The notes: generated by a model not told the origin, from the letters alone. A stretch of DNA of 64,000 nt from Symsagittifera roscoffensis (GCF_963678635.1 NC_087071.1:44565095-44629094); one strand, 5' to 3'. Positions 1 through 11,725 are shown, counted from the first letter of the stretch. Made by a program: numbers and translations.

Positions 1-769
1 CAACTAATTTCTAAGTTAAATTCAAATCTCTGTGGTGCTGAAATTACAAGTAATTTCAGCACTTACAAATAAGTGGGTTGATAGTTAGATGGATCATGAT
101 TGGTTAATATTAAATACTTTACAGTGGTAAAATTCTAATTTATCCAATCATAAAATATAGTTTGGATCAGGTTCCAATATGAATGAAAACGTGACTTACT
201 TTTGTAATAAATAATGTTTCCACATTCGGCTAATAGTTTGCTGCTAAATGAAGCTAAGTTTCTGCTTTGCTTGTTTTACTGTCTATCATAATTGCATATC
301 AGAATTGCAGGATCAGATCCGTCTTTTTGTCAGCCACCGTGTCATTCAGTTTTGTACTGTTGAGTAAGCTTTTGATCTGGATAGTCATTGTTTTTATAGT
401 AGTTTTGCCTTTAAAGTTTTTTTCATTTAACCATATTTCTAAGTCTTGGTTACTAAACTAGTTGTTTCTTTTTTTTTTTGCAAGCATTCGTTTCATTGAA
501 AAGATGTTTTGATGATTTTTGAAGAAAATTTTTTTCTTTTTCGTTTTGACAATTTCAAAAAATTGTTCGAAGTAAATTGTTGCTGTTATTTCAAAGCGAT
601 TTTCTCAACAAATTCGCACGAATTTAACCGACTTTAGTTAGGTATGTTGAAATTTTTCTTTTAAAAGTCAAGTGTAATCTTCATTAAATGGTGTTGTATG
701 TCTGTACTGGTTTTTTCATTTCGCCTTGTTGTGACCCCTGTACTCAAAATAGCTTTTGGTAGATTTCAG

Positions 770-900
770 GAAGATCCATGCATCCAATTGTCATCCGCTC
801 TGTTATTACTTCTTGCCAGTTTCGTTTAAAGCGTAATCGTAACCGATGGGCACAAATTGCAAAATGTGTAGATGAGTTTATAAAGTTTTGTTGTAGCAAA
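770..900 (+). other. Weak candidate coding exon
   Basis: An AG acceptor at 768-769 follows a T-rich tract. The frame that contains the ATG at 778 stays open to a stop at 958-960. The first 40 residues are rich in Arg and Lys and look protein-like; the rest is hydrophobic and looks like chance translation of AT-rich DNA. I do not recognise a family. A GT follows the AAA codon near 900 and could be a donor, but splicing from it into 1157 does not keep a frame open. Confidence 0.15.
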
Positions 901-1156
901 GTTTTTCATAGGTTGTTTGTACTCATTTCTAATTTTCTTTTTTCGCATGTGTTTCTTTAATAAAGATAAAACTGAAGATCGGTTAAAGTAAAACTTACCC
1001 TAAAATTTTTACCTTAAATCAGGTAAATTTACTTACCATAACTTTTTTATGTGTACTTAATGTAAGGACTAACTCACGTGACACTGCTTCCTTTTTTCTT
1101 TTATGACATTGCTTGCTCTTATTTGAATGATTGGGTATGCAAATTTGATTGTTTCA

Positions 1157-1263
1157 GTTATTAGGCCAAACGTAGATCGGATACAGGACGATGGTTCAAA
1201 TTTTGAAGAGGAAAGAGGGTATCGGATTACAGAAAAAGGGTTAAATGAAGAGGGTGTACAATA
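1157..1263 (+). other. Weak candidate terminal exon
   Basis: A good acceptor (TTGTTTCAG) ends at 1156. It is followed by about 35 open codons rich in Asp, Glu, Asn and Gly, ending at a TAA. The composition is unlike the AT-rich DNA around it. It could be the last exon of a plus-strand gene that enters from the left, but no matching upstream exon was found and the family is unknown. Confidence 0.2.
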
Positions 1264-1538
1264 ATAGTTTCATGACGTTATTTGAGAAATCAATTTCTCT
1301 TTATTGTGGAGCATTTTAAATTTTTGAAATTAGCTTCACAATATGAATTTTCAATTAAGAATTTCTGTTTCTTGAAAAAAGCTCTTGCTTTTTTTCAAAA
1401 TCAATTGAGAAAAAATTGTGCATCTGATTTTTAATTCAATTCAAGCTTTTGCATTTATCAATTTTATTGTTTAATTCTATAGTGCAAAGTAGTAAGATGT
1501 AGAAACTTATACTCTCATTTTCTAATCTAGGTGAGTTT

Positions 1539-1543
1539 TAAGG
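1539..1543. repeat. Target-site duplication, left copy (TAAGG)
   Basis: TAAGG lies directly before the TG that opens the left LTR. The same five bases follow the CA that closes the right LTR at 10019-10023. Five bases is a usual duplication length for BEL/Pao insertions. Confidence 0.75.
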
Positions 1544-1822
1544 TGTTTCGGTCATAAATCGGAATATATCCACAATTTTTGTATAAACGGACATTATCAG
1601 TCATAAACGACTATAACTCAAACTTTTTACTTACATCATCGTATATCGGACGCAACGCCAGCTTGACTTTTTCCGAAACTGCTTGACTTTTGAAGCAATT
1701 AAAAACCAGCTTGACTTTTGCAGAAACTGCAAAAGTGCAAAAAAAATTGCTCTTTTGTAGGTCGTAGTTTTAAATTTGAACGATTTATGTTTCACGCATT
1801 AGTTACGTTTTGCGCTGCAACA
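1544..1822 (-). repeat. LTR, 3' copy of the BEL/Pao element
   Basis: It matches 9786-10018 almost base for base. Relative to that copy it has an extra stretch of about 48 bp near 1680-1728, made by local repetition of the GCTTGACTTTT motif. It begins TGTTTCGG and ends GCAACA on the plus strand. The stop codon of the gag-pol frame (1792-1794) lies inside it. Confidence 0.9.
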
Positions 1823-4800
1823 TCCTCCGCCCCTAAAGACGGAAGAACAGGTGCGAGTTTTACGGTCGGTCGTATCAGCTCGCTCGTAACAGTTTTGATA
1901 TCGGCGGATCGGGCGCATCCGTCTTTGCCGTAGTGTAGTTTAGCAATACGGGCGAGTGGGTAATGCCCACGTGGGCTGTCGGGTTCGACTACCCAAACCA
2001 AGTCGCCGGTTTTCAGTGTGACATCCGAATCATTATGTCACTTTGCTCTCTTGTTGAGAGATGGTACATATTCACGCAGCCAGCGTGACCAAACTGCGTT
2101 AGCGTACGATTGTGCTCTGGCGTAACGCTTTTTATAATCAAAGTTATCTTCGAAACTTAACGACGGGAAGCTAGCTGCGCTGTGACCGAGAATGAAATGA
2201 TTCGGGGTGAGTGCCTCTAGGTCGTGCGGATCGGAACTGACCGGAGTGATCGGTCTTGCGTTAAGTAATTGTTCAACTAGGCAGAGCGTTGTTCCTAGAA
2301 CTTCCTCAGTTAATCTCCTGTTGCCTAATATGTCGTACAACACTCGCTTAACACTTCTCACTAGCCGCTCCCAGGCGCCACCGTGATGAGGGGCACTGGG
2401 CGGGTTAATTTTCCACTTAATGCCTTTGTAGACGAAAACGGCCGGGGCGACTTTGTTCCAATTTTGGACACAGGATAGGAGCTCCTTTTGAGCACCAACA
2501 AAATTCGTGCCATTGTCAGAAAGAATGGTTTTGGGGGTACCTCGCCTTGCAATAAATCGCTCTACGCCCATGACGCAGGAACTAGTATCGAGAGATGGAA
2601 CCAACTCGATGTGAACTGCTCGAGTCGTGAGGCAGGTAAATAGGAAACCCCATCTCTTTTCGGTACTTCGGCGTATTGGCACTTGAAACGGGCCAAAGTA
2701 TTCAACACCTGTGTTGAAAAAGGGAGGCTGCTTGTAACCCAGTCTTTCAATCGGTAGGTCAGACATAATGGGCACAACTGTTTTTGCTTTGCGCTTACGG
2801 CATGTTATGCAAGTATTTTCGATGTTCCCAAGTAACCAGCGCAACTTCAGAACAATGTATTTCAACTGAACTACAGCACGCATGTAATCCAACCCCTGAT
2901 GTGCATGTTGAAAGTGCATATGCCTAATCAACATATGAGCAACTCGGTGTCGACCATCCAGTATTATTGGATGTTTGCTATCAAAGTCGGTATCAACAAG
3001 ACGGCTGATACGTCCAGTTGAACGCAGGATGCCAGCTGGGCCGATGAACGGAGAAAATTTAGCAATCCGACTTTTCTTTGTTATCAGTTTATCGGACTGA
3101 AGTATTTTCACTTCGGCAGGAAATGATTCGGACTGAGTGAGATAAATGAGCTTCTGCTCGGCAATATCTAACTCGGACGGGTCGGTTATTTCAAGCGTTT
3201 TTGTACGGAAGTGTTTATGCGATGGTAGCACACGAAGCATAAACGCTAAAACACGTTTGTACTTTACAATTGAGCTGAATTTATCCCAATTTTTAAACAG
3301 ACGGATCGACGGCGCTTTCTCAGATGAAGCATCAACAACAAACGTAGATGCAGTCTCAAGGCATGTATCAATGTCACAGAGTGGGCCTTTTAATTGGATC
3401 TTTTTGATGACATCAGTGTTCGGCTTGAATGGCCAATCACATGTCCTCAATATACTAGGGCCTCTAACCCAGCTGCTATCCTTGAGGGCTTCCGAAGAAA
3501 TCCCTCGTGTGCCGGTATCAGCTGGGTTATCACCACTGAGTACATGATTCCATTGATCAATGGTGGTGGACTCCAAGATTTCACCAGTGCGGTTTCCAAC
3601 AAACACAGGAAGTTTGTTGCACGAGTTAAGCCACTGGAGAACGGTGGTAGAATCAGTCCACATGAATACATTGCTTACTTTGAAAGTAAGCGCTTTCAAA
3701 ATCTCTTCTTTGAGTCGAGTCACAAGCAGAGCAGCCTGAAGCTCTAACTTGGGAATGGAGAGCATCTTCATAGGCGCTACACGGGCTTTCCCAAATACAA
3801 AAGCTAACTCGGTCTTTTGCGATTTAGCAAGTCGGGCTCGGAGAAACGATACGGCGCAAAAAACGTCCTGCGAACTATCACCGAACGTGTGAAGTTCACA
3901 GCGGTCGAACGGTTCGTTAAAGTAGCTACGAGGTATCGTCAGAGTACCTAATAGTGGAAGTCCTGAGTGCCAATCTAGAAATTGTTGTTTAATTTCCTCT
4001 GGGAGATCATCATCCCACTTTTGACCACTAATTCTCCATATGTCTTTTAGTAAAAGGCGCGCTTTCACAGTATATGGAGCTACCAGTCCTATTGGATCAA
4101 AAACTGAGGAAACAAAACTCAACACGGTGCGTTGAGTAATTGCTTTATCTAGTGGTCAATCAACACCTCTACTTACTACTAGGGTATCTTTTACATGATC
4201 CCACCTGAGACCAAGAACATGCGACGATTGGTCTGGACTCTTACAAATATCCTTAACTGACGGGTTGGACTCACGGTTGTCCGGATTAAGAGCGGTTGTA
4301 ACTTCGGGTACATTGCTAACAAACTTTGTCAGGTTAAACCCACCTAATTTGAGCATTGCGACAAAGTCTTTACTTAGGCTAAGAGCGTCAGCGGGATTTT
4401 CAAACGAGTCAAGATAGTCGTCCATTTAAAACTTCTGGACAACGGCTGAAGCGGCTTCGGGGTATTCAGCTTGATTATCAGAAGCAGTTTTTTGTAGCGC
4501 GAAATTCGCACAAGTTGGCGAATCACGAGCGCCAAAAATATGACGGGTGTATTGGTGAACCACCACACTTGAAGTGGGGTCCTCCCGCCACAAAAAACGG
4601 AGAGACGGTTGATCCCGCGCAAGTACTCCAACTTGTAAGAACATACCTTCTATGTCCGCTGAGACGGCGTACTTGTGTTGACGGAACCTCAACAGTACAA
4701 AAATAAGATTTTGAAGGAGATCCGGGCCAACCAAGAGAGATCTATTTAAGGAAGTGCCATGAAATTTGGATGCTCCATTGAGCACACGGCGCACCTTGCC

Positions 4801-7800
4801 GGGTTTGTTCGGGTTCAAAACCGGATGGTGTGGAAGATACCACTCACGTTCGGCTCGTGAGCTGTGATCGTGCGGGTTGACGGTTATGACATATCCTTTA
4901 CTTATATCTTCTCTGATTGTTTCGGTATACTTCTCGCGAAGTAACGGATCTTTATCTAATCTTTTCTCTAACGACTTTAATTGGGCTAATGAAGAATAAT
5001 AATTGTTAGGCAAGCTAACATCATTATCACTCCACAGCATCGGTACAGTGTAACGCTCACCATCGTGAACGGTTTCAGTTTTTAGGATCGACAAAGCACG
5101 CTTGTCTGCGGCGGAACGGGCATCTACTTGCTTGAACGCACCATACGACTCTAACTCATACCAAGTTTTGATTTGGTCGGTCAGAGAAGTATCGTCCGTA
5201 ACGCAGTTAAAGGAAGAAGAATTTAAGGACGAACGATCAGGAGACGGACCACTAATGACCCAACCTATCGGAAGTCGGACGGCGCACGGTGAGTCAAGTT
5301 CATCTCCGAAGACATGTTCGAGGGGTCTTATCGCATGATAGAAGTCCTGTCCTATAACTATCTCAATCTCTTTGTAATTATACGCAGTCGTCTTTAACGG
5401 GGCTAGTTGCGGGTATTTGACCTGCAATTCGGAAACGTTTATAACATCGGGTCCTATATACATGTTGTGCTTAACGAAAGCGACAAACGAAAACGAAAAT
5501 TCACTTTCATTGGGCTTTGTGGAAACTTTCAAGTGAACTCGTTGAGTTTTAGATACCTTGGCTGAGTTAAAACCATCGGTCGTAACATTAACGGGCGTGG
5601 CAACTAATTTCAGACGTTCAACGAGTGCCGCGGAAACCCAAGAATGAGTGAAACCGGTGTCACAAAGTGTTAGTGCATTCGAATTTTCCGAACCAGAGGA
5701 CACATCTACCAACGCAACGGGAAGAATACCTTTTGCAGTTCCCTCGCAAGGTTTAACACAAGCTGCGTTGTTTGCAGAAGTAGTGTTTGTATTAGTTTGA
5801 GTCGATGGTGATCGGTCGGCCTCTTTGGGCGGGAAAACTTTCTCGGCTCCATGAAGAAGCACATTGTGAGTGCTCTCACAGTCCTGTTTTGGGCATTTTC
5901 TTGCCTTTTGCCACTTTCGGAAGGTATGGTTGCCTTGTAAACAAGAAAAACAGAGCTTTTGTTCTGCTACATATTTAGCCCTTTGTGTTGCGTTTTTCTC
6001 TTCGAACACGGAACAGTTCCAGAGTGCATGCTGCCCTTTGCATAGCGAGCATGGTGGAAACCTTGTCTTTTCTCTACTTTTCTCATCCTTAGAACTTACC
6101 TTAGTGTTACCTGCGAGCACTTTTGTAACTACTTTTTGTTTAACTGGCTGCTCGACTTTGACTAAAGATTTCAATCGCTCATGGCCTTCTGCCTTATTCT
6201 TAAGCCAATCGTTGAAGTCTAGCAATGTTAATCGCTGCCAATGTTGTCTAACAGTATGCATGGACCATGCCTCTTTTAGATTTGGAGGAAGCTTACTGAC
6301 GGCTTGATTTAATAGGTTCACACTTTTCAAGTCGTCATTGAACGACAAAGACCTAAAAACAGCTACGAGCCCAGAAATCACCGCAGAAAAACTTATAACA
6401 TGGTCAGAGTTGTGCATCTTCAATGCGGGAAAATTCTTCATTATATCCAAATGTGCACCAACTACAACATGAGGCTGCCCAAACCTTCTCTGGAGAGTTG
6501 CTAGAGCATCCTTATACAACACTCCACTGTAGCCGTATTCCGCAATTGCACTCTTGGCTTTGTCTTTAACGTGCGTTTTCAGATATTTGAGTTTTTAATC
6601 ATCAGTTAGCATAGCCGAATCAACTGTTGCTTGGAACTGCCCGAACCATTCATACCAGTTAAGTGGTTCTCCATCAAACACTTCCAAGTTCAACTCCGAT
6701 AGACGGTCTTTGCGGCTATGCAGAATGATATCTGCTAATTCTCTCGCCGAGATGGGTTGTTCGCTATTAGGCACGTAAGACGGGCCGGTAGTGGGCGCAG
6801 GATATCTAGGTGGATAACCTTGATGCGCTGTTTCAACAACTGGATGAGTTTGCGGCTGGGTGTAATACACAGTCCCAGAACTTGTATAAGGAACTACGGT
6901 GTTTGGTGGAACAACAGGAGTTGTCACTGAGAAAACGTTTGAGGGCGGTGCGCAGTATTGAGGAACTGGCATCGTTTGCGCAGTCGCGGCAGGTCTCCAC
7001 AAACTGCTATACGGGTTATAGTGTTCACTTGAGAAACTTGTTGGGTTGTTTGGAACATTTATAGGTTGATGGGATGGCGCTGCAGCTGCCTGATACCCAG
7101 TTGAACCGGGGCCGGAATGTGGCTGACTGACCGGAAGCAAAGAGGGAATAGGAACGGTTGACGGGACAAATGGTTGAATAATCGGAAGCGAAATGGGAAT
7201 CGGAACGGTTAATGGAGGAACAAAAGGTTGACTCGCCGGAAGCGAAACTGGATTAGTAACGGTCGACACAGAAGGTGGTGCCACATTAATGGTGGGATTA
7301 CCAAAGGGCATTGAAGCGGGAAAGCTACCACTTGCTTGTGGTATCAGATTGTGATTTTGCGAAACTTCAGCATGAGGTGTTGAAGCTAAGTGTGGAGTAA
7401 CAAAGTTTGAGCTGGAGGCAACGAACTGTGGTAAACTAGATGGGTTCTCGATTGAGTGCAATGACAGACGCGATTGGACCAAACTTGATCTCTGAGCCTG
7501 AATTCGACTCCTATTGTGGCTTCCCGGTTCACTGTATGTGGTTCGACCAGCGTTGACGACGGCACCCCCGCTGACGACGGCACCAACCCCTTGCAAAACA
7601 TCAGTAGCAATCCAAGTGGAACTCTCGACTACTGGATGACTTTGCTCTGAGCTTGCAACAACTTCGGCTTGCTCTTGCTCAGTGACAACGTTTTCTACCC
7701 ATTGTTCAGTACGTTGTGGGTCAACATGTGTTACGCTAGCATTTCCTATCTTCTCACTTGCTTCAGAAAGCTCTTCTTCCAACTCGAATTCCTTTAACTC

Positions 7801-8475
7801 AATTTCAGCCAGTTTCTTGCGGTGTACCTCAGCTAGTTCTTCCAACTCTAAACTTCCTTGCTGTTCTTTTATTTTATTTTGCTGCGCTTTCAACTTCAAT
7901 GACACCTTTGCTTGTCTTTCAAGTTCCTCTTGCTGCTTCTTCAAAACCAACAAATCTCGCCTCTTCTCAGTTGATGTTTTTGACTGCGCGACGGTATAGC
8001 GACTGGATTTATGCGAACCTGATTTATGATGTCGACTACTGTACCGCGACACCTTAGAGCGCGCATCTGCTTCATGTGAATCTTGTGGTTGTGTTGTTAC
8101 GATCGTACTTAACGATTCTGCAACATGGTCAAGCTCTGCTTCCACAGGTTCAACGTTTAAGCCAGCTTTATATGATGCAGCCTTCTGTAAAACTGTATCG
8201 TTTCTTGATGTAACCGTATGAAGCCACATATCCTGCGCTGGTATCAATTTATCAGGATCAACACTTTTAGAAGCTAACTTAATCAATTCCTCATTTATTT
8301 CAACTGCAGTCTCTATCAGGCTCTTGCAATTCTGAATCTGAGTGTCAATCTTTGATGAGCGACTCTGACTTTCAATGTTCTCAATTATAATTTCATGGCA
8401 CTTGTACAGTTCATTTTCAAGCTTTGTTCGCTTCGCAAATAACCTTTGAACCCTCTTCTGAAAGTTCTCATCCAT
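1792..8475 (-). pseudogene. BEL/Pao gag-pol polyprotein with four in-frame stops
   Basis: One frame of 2228 codons, starting at the ATG at 8475. Gag opens with a charged helical region, then a Pro-rich stretch; two Cys clusters start near codons 809 and 842 (nucleocapsid-like). The protease shows DTG at codons 939-941. The RT core runs to MDD at 1351-1353. RNase H shows FGDSS near 1533 and TDST near 1608. The integrase has an H2C2-type region, then GVEYFGPF, SDNGT (Asp 1987) and the downstream Glu 2036. Premature stops are TAA at 6597-6595 (codon 627), TAA at 4428-4426 (1350, the position before MDD in the RT active site), TGA at 4158-4156 (1440) and TGA at 2040-2038 (2146). All are in one frame with no frameshift. 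The first integrase acid at 1925 is Glu where the family has Asp. Inactive as it stands. Confidence 0.92.
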
Positions 8476-8562
8476 GGCTCTAGGGTCTATACTTAACTCA
8501 AACTATACTTAACGGTTATCGGGCGTTTGCGGGGCGATTCGGAACGGTTTTCGGTGAGTAAA

Positions 8563-9074
8563 GTTACCAATGGGGCTGGGGATTAAGTAAGTCGGTTGAT
8601 ATCAAACAACACACACGGAGTAAACCTGAGGATGAATAAAACCAACTTAACTTACTTAATATCCCCTCCCTGACCACTTAGGATGATGTTACGGCGTACG
8701 AAATTTGTTGAACGGTCGTACGACGGTGCGTCACTACTAATCGGCTAGTAGCTCGACGAATTACCAAGAGGTTTGGGAATTAAGCAAGTCGGTTGAAACC
8801 CAACAACACACGCGGAGCAAACCTTAGGATGAAAGACAACAACTTAACTTGCTTAATTTTACCGTCCCGGATCACTTAGTCAGTCGTTGCGAAACGAATG
8901 TTTTGAAAAGCGAACGAATGCAAACAGGTATCAAGTCGTTGTAAACCTTAAGTTTACCAATGGGGTTGGAGAATCAGGCAAATCGGTTAACTCTCAACAA
9001 CACACGCGGAGTGAACCTGAGGATGAAAAAAAAATTAACTTAACTTGCCTGATATTAACTACCCAGACAACTAA
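8563..9074 (-). repeat. Three tandem hairpin repeats in the retrotransposon leader
   Basis: Three units of about 120 bp occur at 8563-8680, 8761-8880 and 8954-9074, spaced about 195 bp apart. Each opens with TTACCAA and has a conserved loop around CGGAGYAAACC and GGATGA. Each has an inverted pair of arms: 8582-8592 with 8650-8660, 8779-8789 with 8847-8857, and 8973-8981 with 9045-9053. Arm sequences differ between units but pairing is kept (AAGTAAG, AAGCAAG and AGGCAA, each with its complement). They lie between the primer site and the gag start, so they would be in the 5' leader of the genomic RNA. A role in packaging, dimerisation or translation is possible but inferred. Confidence 0.75.
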
Positions 9075-9697
9075 ACATACTTTAACTATACGGTTCAACG
9101 GAGTTTTGGACTAATTTTTCAGAAAATTTTCAATTTTCAAACAAAATTTTGTATAGTTTGGTTAGTGGATTCGAGTCATAAATGGTATCAAAAAACTAGT
9201 CTAGTAACCGTTAGTCTATGTTCCGATATTATAAATTTTCAATTCATCAAAAAATAGCCAACATTTTGGCTATCGAGCAAAAAATCTAGTTCCGGTTATC
9301 TAGTACCCGATTTAGAGCAATTTCTTTAATTTCAGTTTAATCAAACTGGCCAAAAATTTTCGGGTATCGAGAAAAATTAGGGGTGAGTACTGGCGTTGTG
9401 TCTCACATTTATAATATAAAACATCGTATCCGTAATTTATCAAAATTAAAAGTTTAGGTTCGGTCTTACAGTTTTTGTGAAGATAGGGCGCACCGATGAG
9501 ATCGTCGGTCACAAACAGCCTCACTGAATAGCCCAAACCGTCTTGTTGCAAGTCAGAAACTCTGTCAGTGACTTATCGTCTGGATGGGTTACCCTGTCAG
9601 TGCTATTGAACTCCCAGACACATCCATTATGAATTTTTCAGTATAACCGTTTTTGTAATAATAACTCTGATTATTATAAGGGAATTAACTAATATCT

Positions 9698-9715
9698 GTC
9701 CCTTGTGGGGCGCCA
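9698..9715 (-). promoter_or_regulatory. Putative primer-binding site
   Basis: Read on the minus strand the sequence starts TGGCGCCCCACAAGGG. A TGG start, complementary to the CCA end of a tRNA, is the usual form of a primer-binding site for minus-strand DNA synthesis. It sits two to three bases past a CACA that could end the LTR. I cannot name the tRNA. Confidence 0.6.
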
Positions 9716-9785
9716 AAATGTGCGCTAATCTCCACAAAACAAAGTTAAAATCAATATTTTATTCGTATTTCTCGGTAAATACTCG

Positions 9786-10018
9786 TGTTTCGGTCATAAA
9801 TCGGATTATATATCCACAATTTTTGTATAAACGGACATAATCAGTCATAAACGACTATAACTCAAACTTTTTACTTACATCATCGTATATCGGACGCAAC
9901 GCCAGCTTGACTTTTTCCGAAACTGCAAAAGTGCAAAAAAAATTGCTCTTTTGTAGGTCGTAGTTTTAAATTTGAACGATTTATGTTTCACGCATTAGTT
10001 ACGTTTTGCGCTGCAACA
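9786..10018 (-). repeat. LTR, 5' copy of the BEL/Pao element
   Basis: The core shared with the left LTR runs from TGTTTCGG to GCAACA. The primer-binding-like TGGCGCC lies about 70 bp further inside than this boundary, so the true 5' LTR may extend to about 9719, where a TG also begins. In that case the left LTR lacks its last 67 bp or so. Confidence 0.85.
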
Positions 10019-10023
10019 TAAGG
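10019..10023. repeat. Target-site duplication, right copy (TAAGG)
   Basis: Direct repeat of 1539-1543 immediately after the CA end of the right LTR. Confidence 0.75.
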
Positions 10024-10710
10024 TATTTTTCGAGATAAAGGGGGAGGTCACTAGAAGAAATGGAACCGAAGCGGTAATCTCTGAGTAGGTCAGTTTGTAT
10101 CGCTTTCTAGAAAACACTGGCGAAAATGAAGTTATATTGAAACCAAACATTAATCCAGATATACTTATTAGTACTTCCAAGTTTAACTCTCTTTTCCTAA
10201 GATTGATAGAATTCAAGCTAATTGCAGAGGAAAAGCAATGCAAAGAAGGTTTTGCTTAATAAGTAGGCTTTTTATTAATCCTTTTTAAACAAATTTTTTT
10301 GTGCGTAAGGCTGAGAGATATTTGCTCGGAGAGTTTTTCTCAATAAAAAAACTTTTTTTCCGAAAAAAAAATAAATGAAAAATTTTTTGTTCGCTGACTG
10401 TAGTTAGGCATATTATAAACAGTATAATATTTTTTATATAATATACACTAAATAGCCTAAATTTTTGACCTGTTTGTTCACTGCCTGTAATTTATCATTT
10501 TGTAGTTTCAAGGACATCTAATGTTCGAAAGTGCCATAACAACATCAAATTCAAACTGTCTTATTGATTCAATGTAAATTTATTTTGTTAATTGGAGAAA
10601 ATCAACCAAATTTTTTGCGTTCATTCTTTCGAAAAGGCAAATCTTATTCTTGTTTGACTGACTTTACAAAAGGAAATGTGCAACTGATTGCATCTACATA
10701 TGATATGAAT
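10024..10710. other. Non-coding DNA
   Basis: AT-rich with many short runs and no supported gene. An AT-only palindromic patch lies near 10420-10445. Nothing else is seen. Confidence 0.5.
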
Positions 10711-11080
10711 CAGGAGCGAATTTAGGGGGTGGCTTAGGGTGGGGCAAACGTTTTTTTTTCAGAGATTCGACACCACCCGACTACCACCCAGAAGCTACTT
10801 TTTTTTAAATTTAATTAAATTTAATTTATTTTAAATTTAATTTATTTTCTGTTTTTGCCCAGACAAAAAAATTTTTCTAAATGTGCTTTTGGTTTTAATA
10901 CATACCAATTTTGATGGGAAGCGCGTATCAAAAAATTTCATTTTTTAAGACAAAATCCCTTGTATGTTGCACAAAAAAGTGCTTTCAAAATGGGGTCTTT
11001 ATGGTGTATGGAAGTCAACCCGAGTTTTCAGAGAGCTTGCAAGTCCCACTTCCGTCGAAAAGTTCCTAGATGCGGCCCTG
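10711..11080. mobile_element. Possible hAT-like MITE
   Basis: The left end CAGGAGCGAATTTAGG and the right end CCTAGATGCGGCCCTG are inverted copies of one terminus, and match the ends of the better preserved element at 21630-22001. The length (about 370 bp) also agrees. The inner part is not clearly the same, and the flanking octamers match at only four of eight positions, so the call is moderate. No transposase is present. Confidence 0.45.
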
Positions 11081-11112
11081 ATTTGTTCAAAAAATTAGCT
11101 GACTGTGCTAAA

Positions 11113-11240
11113 CCCGGGTTAACCTCCATAGACCAAAAATAACTTAGCATTTTCCATATATGAAAATTGTATGATCAATTTTGGAAGTTTGAACAAAAAA
11201 TGGAGGGTTATCTAAATAATGTTAACGAAATGTACAATTT
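11113..11240 (+). repeat. Fragment of the CCCGGGTTGACC repeat family
   Basis: CCCGGGTTAACCTCCATAG followed by a tract like ATATATGAAAATTGTATGAT matches the left end of the element at 61828-62775. Only the terminal part is present. Confidence 0.5.
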
Positions 11241-11609
11241 TTTATAACGAAACCAATTCTCCCCCTCCCCCCACCCCCAACCTCCTTCAAAAATTCTAGC
11301 TCGCAACACTGAACTCAACGCTTACTAATTTTGAAGTCTGCTATTCATTGCATTTATCTTTGAAATGAGTTGAAATCAATTACATGATTTCCTTTTAAGT
11401 GTTATGACATCGATAACGTCTATTCCTTTGAGTATTCACAAGTTTATCTGCCAATTGTTATGCAACAAAAATGATTTCAATTCTGTGTTGTCTTTCCGAG
11501 CGACATGTTGGAACATATATTGGAAAACTAACCAGTGCAACCACCTGCTCAAAACCTATATTCACCAAAGTACGATTCTCATCAAAACCATAAGCTAATA
11601 GATCAATGA

Positions 11610-11725
11610 ATACGTTGTAAGGGTTTTTGTTCCGACTTTGTAACGGAAATATTTGTGCTCGGGTGGGTTTTTTCTTCAGACACATTTCGACTTCTTATCT
11701 AGCCATTAAATAATGTTAAAAGTTT
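11610..11725 (+). repeat. Fragment of a dispersed repeat (also at 37.1, 38.6 and 41.6 kb)
   Basis: The tract with TTTGTTCCGACTTT, TATTTGTGCTCGGG and CTTCAGACA is close to the start of the copy at 41640-42165. The copy breaks off after CTAGCCATT. Confidence 0.6.

Larger units (their letters stand above)
1..1538. other. Left-flank non-coding DNA
   Basis: This is AT-rich sequence with T-runs and no long open frame. I see nothing firm in it apart from the two weak candidate exons at 770-900 and 1157-1263. The stretch ends at the target-site duplication of the BEL/Pao element. Confidence 0.5.
1544..10018 (-). mobile_element. BEL/Pao LTR retrotransposon, nearly full length
   Basis: An 8475-bp element on the minus strand with direct LTRs at both ends (1544-1822 and 9786-10018), TG...CA termini and TAAGG on both sides. 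Going down the minus strand come a primer-binding-site-like sequence (about 9715-9698), a leader with three hairpin repeats (9074-8563), and one gag-pol frame from 8475 to 1792. The order is gag, zinc knuckle, aspartic protease, reverse transcriptase, RNase H, integrase, which is the BEL/Pao order. The wording of the gag, RT and integrase blocks is typical of that clade. The LTRs are nearly identical apart from an about 48-bp repeat expansion in the left one, so the insertion is fairly recent, yet the frame carries four stops and the copy looks inactive. Confidence 0.93.

Noticed and set aside
3146..3747. Plus-strand open frames inside the retrotransposon
   Set aside because: They are complementary-strand shadows of the well-supported minus-strand pol frame.
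1792..8475. The gag-pol stops as evidence of a non-standard genetic code
   Set aside because: Host genes here end normally with TAG at their expected lengths, and TAA, TGA and TAG are all used as terminators; point mutation is the simpler explanation.
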